Made by a program: the position numbers and the translations under genes. The notes beneath the pieces were generated by a model. That model did not search any database and had not been told where the DNA came from. It saw nothing but the letters and a program-made list of their open reading frames with translations. Below are positions 29,287 through 32,137 of a DNA stretch of 32,137 bases, piece by piece (the first letter of the stretch is position 1; every line of letters starts with the position of its first letter). The DNA is from a virus. Location: the IMG/VR virus record IMGVR_UViG_3300044858_002526, positions 1-32,137 of that record; one strand, written 5' to 3'.

Positions 29287-29868
29287 TTAGTTTTTAGAGT
29301 TTAAAATTGCGTGTCTGTATTTATTAAGTCTTTCAAACTTAATGTCTTTTGTAGCTTCAAATTTGAATGATTGTGGCTTTTCAATTGGATCAGCCTGAGG
29401 CATTTTTGTAACCTCCTCAATCAAATCAACTACCTGTGAAAAACCTTGCTTAGATTTATCTTCAATTGAAGATACCTTAGCATTTAAGGCTTCGATTAAT
29501 CCGTTCAACTCAGAAATTTTTGCAGCAAATTCTGCAGCCATTTCCTCCATTTTTTTGTCTTTCTTTGCTTCAACTTCAACTTCTGGCATATCAGCCTCTG
29601 GTTTTTCTGCAGCTTCGATTTCAGTAATCTTGCCATCTAAAACAGAGATTTGTGAACCATCAGCGAGTTGATGATCACCATCAGGTGCAAATGAACCATC
29701 TTCAAGTTTAACCTCACCGCCTATTTCAAGAGATGAAATCATAACCTTAGTACCATCTGCAAGTTGATATTCAGCAAAATCTTGTTTTGCTTCCTCAACA
29801 GGTTTTTCCTCCTGTGGCATATCTTCGAATAATGCCCTAATTTTTAGGATTGCCTCTTTTGCGTTCAT
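29287..29868 (-). CDS. Scaffolding protein
   Basis: A 193-residue, strongly acidic protein. The N-terminal half has repeated short strands with Gly-Asp turns (YQLADGTKVMIS, LEDGSFAPDGDHQLADGSQI). The C-terminal half is a coiled coil (KKMEEMAAEFAAKISELNGL; LNAKVSSIEDK), ending with a basic segment (FKFERLNKYRHAIL) that may bind the capsid subunit. The position between protease and capsid, acidity and coiled coil are the hallmarks of a phage scaffold. The paired LADG repeats are unusual and may be the site cut by the protease. Confidence 0.75.
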   Translation of the reverse strand: MNAKEAILKIRALFEDMPQEEKPVEEAKQDFAEYQLADGTKVMISSLEIGGEVKLEDGSFAPDGDHQLADGSQISVLDGKITEIEAAEKPEADMPEVEVEAKKDKKMEEMAAEFAAKISELNGLIEALNAKVSSIEDKSKQGFSQVVDLIEEVTKMPQADPIEKPQSFKFEATKDIKFERLNKYRHAILNSKN

Positions 29869-29897
29869 ACTTTATTTTTAAATGTTAATGAATACGT

Positions 29898-30488
29898 TTA
29901 TTTATCACTTATGGCAGATAAAATTTTCTTTATCTGATCCAACATCTCTTGATCCTTGCTCTTTGTTTTGCTATATTCAAAGACTCCCTCAACAGAAAAT
30001 CCTTTGACTTCACCGTTCTTTACCTTTTGCCATGTTTCATCATCTTCAACCTTAAAGCTGCCAAACCATGAACCATCAGGAGCATCTTCAAAACCTTTCA
30101 TCGGTGCAATCCCTCTTTCCTGATCTGATATAAAACTCTCGAACATAACCACACCATCAACCTTTTGTGATGGATCATGATTAACATTCACATTTGCCTG
30201 ATATCCTTTTTTAAAAAACTTTTGAGCAATCTTGAAAATAGTATCCTTACTAAACATAACATAGTAATCACCATGAGTAGCATCACTCCTAAAAATTGGA
30301 GTATCAGCCAACATGAGAGCACCACTAATGATACGCTTTTCCTCAGAAGATATTTCAAACTTATACTTTTCTTTAAATGCATTCCAATTTCTTTGGATCG
30401 CAGGTCTGTCAACTAATGCCACAAAGTTCACCTCTGCATCATCATTGATATCATCGTTGATCTTGAGTTCAAATATTGGTAATTCCAT
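29898..30488 (-). CDS. Prohead maturation protease (XkdF-like)
   Basis: A 196-residue protein. The N-terminus (MELPIFELKINDDIN, VNFVALVDRPAIQRNW) matches the XkdF-like serine protease family. The candidate catalytic His lies in VNVNHDPSQKVDG and the Ser in VKGFSVEGVFEY, followed by an Asp/Lys-rich tail (KTKSKDQEMLDQIKKIL). It would cut the scaffold and perhaps the capsid N-arm during maturation. It is placed directly before the scaffold and capsid genes, as usual. Confidence 0.8.
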   Translation of the reverse strand: MELPIFELKINDDINDDAEVNFVALVDRPAIQRNWNAFKEKYKFEISSEEKRIISGALMLADTPIFRSDATHGDYYVMFSKDTIFKIAQKFFKKGYQANVNVNHDPSQKVDGVVMFESFISDQERGIAPMKGFEDAPDGSWFGSFKVEDDETWQKVKNGEVKGFSVEGVFEYSKTKSKDQEMLDQIKKILSAISDK

Positions 30489-30523
30489 GTCTATAAATGT
30501 TTATTTTATTGAATATTATCAAC

Positions 30524-32137
30524 TTAACCGAATCTGGCTCTTTGTCTAATTGCCTGTATTCTTTGTTGACTTGTAGTCATATCAGTTTCAATTACATAGG
30601 CTCTGATTGCCTGATTTCCAAGTGCATTGATTGTTTCCTGATTTAATGCAGTCAAATTTGCTGTTGGCAATGCAGGTGCTAATGGTGCTTGACCTGTTGG
30701 AGTTGGAAAACTCAAAGCACCTCCACCTTTTACTGTAGCCAATGTTTGCTTTGCCTTCGCTGCTGCTGTTAAAATAGCAAGTACTTGTGTTGAATAGAAT
30801 AATGGGAATGCAAATGGTGCAGCAGGACCAGTTCCTTTTGCTCCTTCTTGTGCAATTGCTAAACCTCTTGTATATCCATTAGCAACATCTAAAGCAATAC
30901 TTGCAAGTGCAGCAGCTTTTCCTAAAGCAGTTCCCCTATCAAATAAAAATCCAACAGCATTAACATAGTTTTGTGCTATTTGGAATTTCATTTCTTCAGC
31001 AGCTTCTTTTGCTTTTACATCTTTTTCATAAAGGAATTTTTGTAGTTCAACCTCAGCCTCAGTTTGATCATATGCCTTTTGAGCCTGTGCAACTTGCCAA
31101 TCAAAATATTCCTGATCTTTCTTTTTCTTTTCATCAATCAAAAACTTCTGCAACTCTATCTCTGCATCACTTTGTGATTTTAATGTACCAATATGTTTAA
31201 CAAATTCATCATACTCATCCATTCTCCTTTTCTCTCTCTCTTGCTTAATCTTCATATTCTTTTCCTGCTCTCTCCTAACCTCCTCATTTGTAAGAACTGT
31301 TCTTTGAGTCAACAACTCCTGCTGCCTATCATATTCCTCATCAGTTAGTTTGCCATTAACTTTAAATTTATTCTCAATAAAAGCAAGTTCATTATTTATC
31401 TGCTTAACCCTTTCTTCGTAAATTTCCTTTTCTTTATTGCCCTGAGATTGTAAAATTTTAATCCTATTTTCAGATGCCTTATTTGATTTATCAATTGCAA
31501 TTGCCCATCTATCCAAATCCCTTTCTGCCTCACTTGTTAAACCTAAAAAGTCTGTAACTGCGTTACTTATTTTTGTGAAATATTCTGCTGCCTTACTTAG
31601 AAATGGTAGTGATGAACTAACAGCTTTTTTAAGACTCTCCCAATTGGTGGCAATAGCACCAATAATTATTGAGATAGGTAAAAACAATCCAGAACTAAAA
31701 ACAAATGATAATCCTTTGAATGCTTGAGTAACACCGCCTCTAACTATTGCAGCCAAGTTTACAAATGCATCCTTTGCCTGTAAAAGCCCCTCTAATCCCT
31801 GAGCAAGTGCAAGTGCTGATTGAACTCTCAAAAGTTGCTTTTCTAACTCCTTAGATTCAGAGCCGAATAATCCGATAGCACCCTGAGCAGCAGCAAATCC
31901 AGATGCAATACCTTGTATACCTTTTGCAATTGCAGGGAAAGCACCTGCACCCTTAGCGAAGTTTGCAGTAGCCTCTGCACTATCTTGAATAGTATCTTTT
32001 AACCCACCAATCTGTTGTCTTAATGCAACAACTCTTGGATCAGTTTCTCCAAATTGTTGAGATAATTTTAATGCTTCAAATTCAGCCTCTTTAATAGCCT
32101 GTTTTAATTCTCTGATAGAATTTACAGCCCTATCCTG
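30524..32137 (-). CDS. Tape measure protein, main part (5' end lies at 1-164)
   Basis: The frame is open to the window end and continues at 125-1, so the in-frame TTG at 31831 is not a real start. The protein is rich in Ala, Lys, Glu and Gln. It has a hydrophobic segment (GLFLPISIIIGAIA), a long coiled-coil middle with repeated LQKFL-type stretches, and a second hydrophobic Ala/Gly-rich part near the C-terminus. That mix marks tape-measure proteins, which set tail length and are ejected with the DNA. At 550 residues it is short; at about 1.5 angstrom per residue the tail would be near 80 nm (inference). It lies directly after the tail-tip genes and before the prohead protease. Confidence 0.82.
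   Translation of the reverse strand, partial: QDRAVNSIRELKQAIKEAEFEALKLSQQFGETDPRVVALRQQIGGLKDTIQDSAEATANFAKGAGAFPAIAKGIQGIASGFAAAQGAIGLFGSESKELEKQLLRVQSALALAQGLEGLLQAKDAFVNLAAIVRGGVTQAFKGLSFVFSSGLFLPISIIIGAIATNWESLKKAVSSSLPFLSKAAEYFTKISNAVTDFLGLTSEAERDLDRWAIAIDKSNKASENRIKILQSQGNKEKEIYEERVKQINNELAFIENKFKVNGKLTDEEYDRQQELLTQRTVLTNEEVRREQEKNMKIKQEREKRRMDEYDEFVKHIGTLKSQSDAEIELQKFLIDEKKKKDQEYFDWQVAQAQKAYDQTEAEVELQKFLYEKDVKAKEAAEEMKFQIAQNYVNAVGFLFDRGTALGKAAALASIALDVANGYTRGLAIAQEGAKGTGPAAPFAFPLFYSTQVLAILTAAAKAKQTLATVKGGGALSFPTPTGQAPLAPALPTANLTALNQETINALGNQAIRAYVIETDMTTSQQRIQAIRQRARFG
32013..32137. repeat. Terminal overlap, right copy
   Basis: Matches 1-125 at 124 of 125 positions. The one difference changes a codon from AAG (left copy) to AGG (right copy), Lys to Arg, about 16 residues into the tape-measure protein. 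It could be population variation or a base error near the contig end. With the overlap merged, the genome is about 32,012 bp. Confidence 0.93.

Noticed and set aside
1-32137. CRISPR array, tRNA genes, insertion sequences, diversity-generating retroelement
   Set aside because: No spaced repeat array, no cloverleaf seen by eye, no transposase, and no reverse transcriptase or template/variable repeat pair near the fibre gene. A tRNA covariance search could not be run here.

Overview
The window is an AT-rich tailed-phage genome (class Caudoviricetes, siphovirus-like) of a host that is most likely a member of Bacteroidota. The host call rests on several intergenic promoter-like sites of the Bacteroidota type (-7 TAnnTTTG, two of them with TTTG exactly 19 bases upstream), weak or absent Shine-Dalgarno sequences, and protein families typical of Bacteroidota phages. 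The first 125 bases recur at the end of the window (32013-32137) with one mismatch, and one tape-measure gene runs across that junction. The contig therefore appears to be one complete circular or circularly permuted genome of about 32,012 bp. Every gene I can support lies on the minus strand, so transcription runs from high to low coordinates.

The control region (19136-19358) separates the end of the late operon, a terminator overlapping the u-spanin stop codon, from the start of the early operon (promoter at 19155-19185). It carries three tandem 11-bp repeats and an imperfect palindrome. The early and middle genes run from 19135 down to about 7570. They are small unknown genes, an Erf/Rad52-type annealing protein candidate, a small protein with an SSB-like tail, a free-standing DnaA domain IV protein, a replication initiator-like winged-helix protein with its own promoter and hairpin leader, a possible helicase loader, a Zn ribbon overlapping a VRR-NUC nuclease, a sigma-like factor, a small membrane protein, an AT-hook protein, a GT-B glycosyltransferase, a WGG-type small domain protein, two tiny membrane proteins (holin candidates), an M15 peptidase endolysin, a DnaQ-like exonuclease with a Zn ribbon, an HExxH mini-metalloprotease, an HNH nuclease, a methyltransferase, two tiny genes, a ParB-like protein and an ABC-ATPase/GNAT fusion. 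Small and large terminase follow. No polymerase, helicase, integrase or tRNA was seen, so replication probably relies on the host replisome and there is no evidence of integrative lysogeny.

A short regulatory block (6351-5150: two promoter sites, an XRE regulator and tiny membrane proteins) leads into the structural genes. These come in an unusual order: tail assembly chaperone with a probable -1 frameshift, neck-like protein, two tail-tip proteins, tape measure (across the junction), prohead protease, scaffold, major capsid, tail tube, portal with a MuF-like C-terminus, head-tail adaptors, large tail fibre, small unknown proteins, and a unimolecular spanin before the terminator.

The most interesting points are the ParB-like plus ABC-ATPase/GNAT pair next to the terminase (candidate DNA-modification module), the DnaA-IV protein together with the iteron-like repeats, the slippery T9 in the tail chaperone, the duplicated terminators inside the late operon, the u-spanin with a split lysis set, and several genes under 60 codons that length cut-offs would miss.
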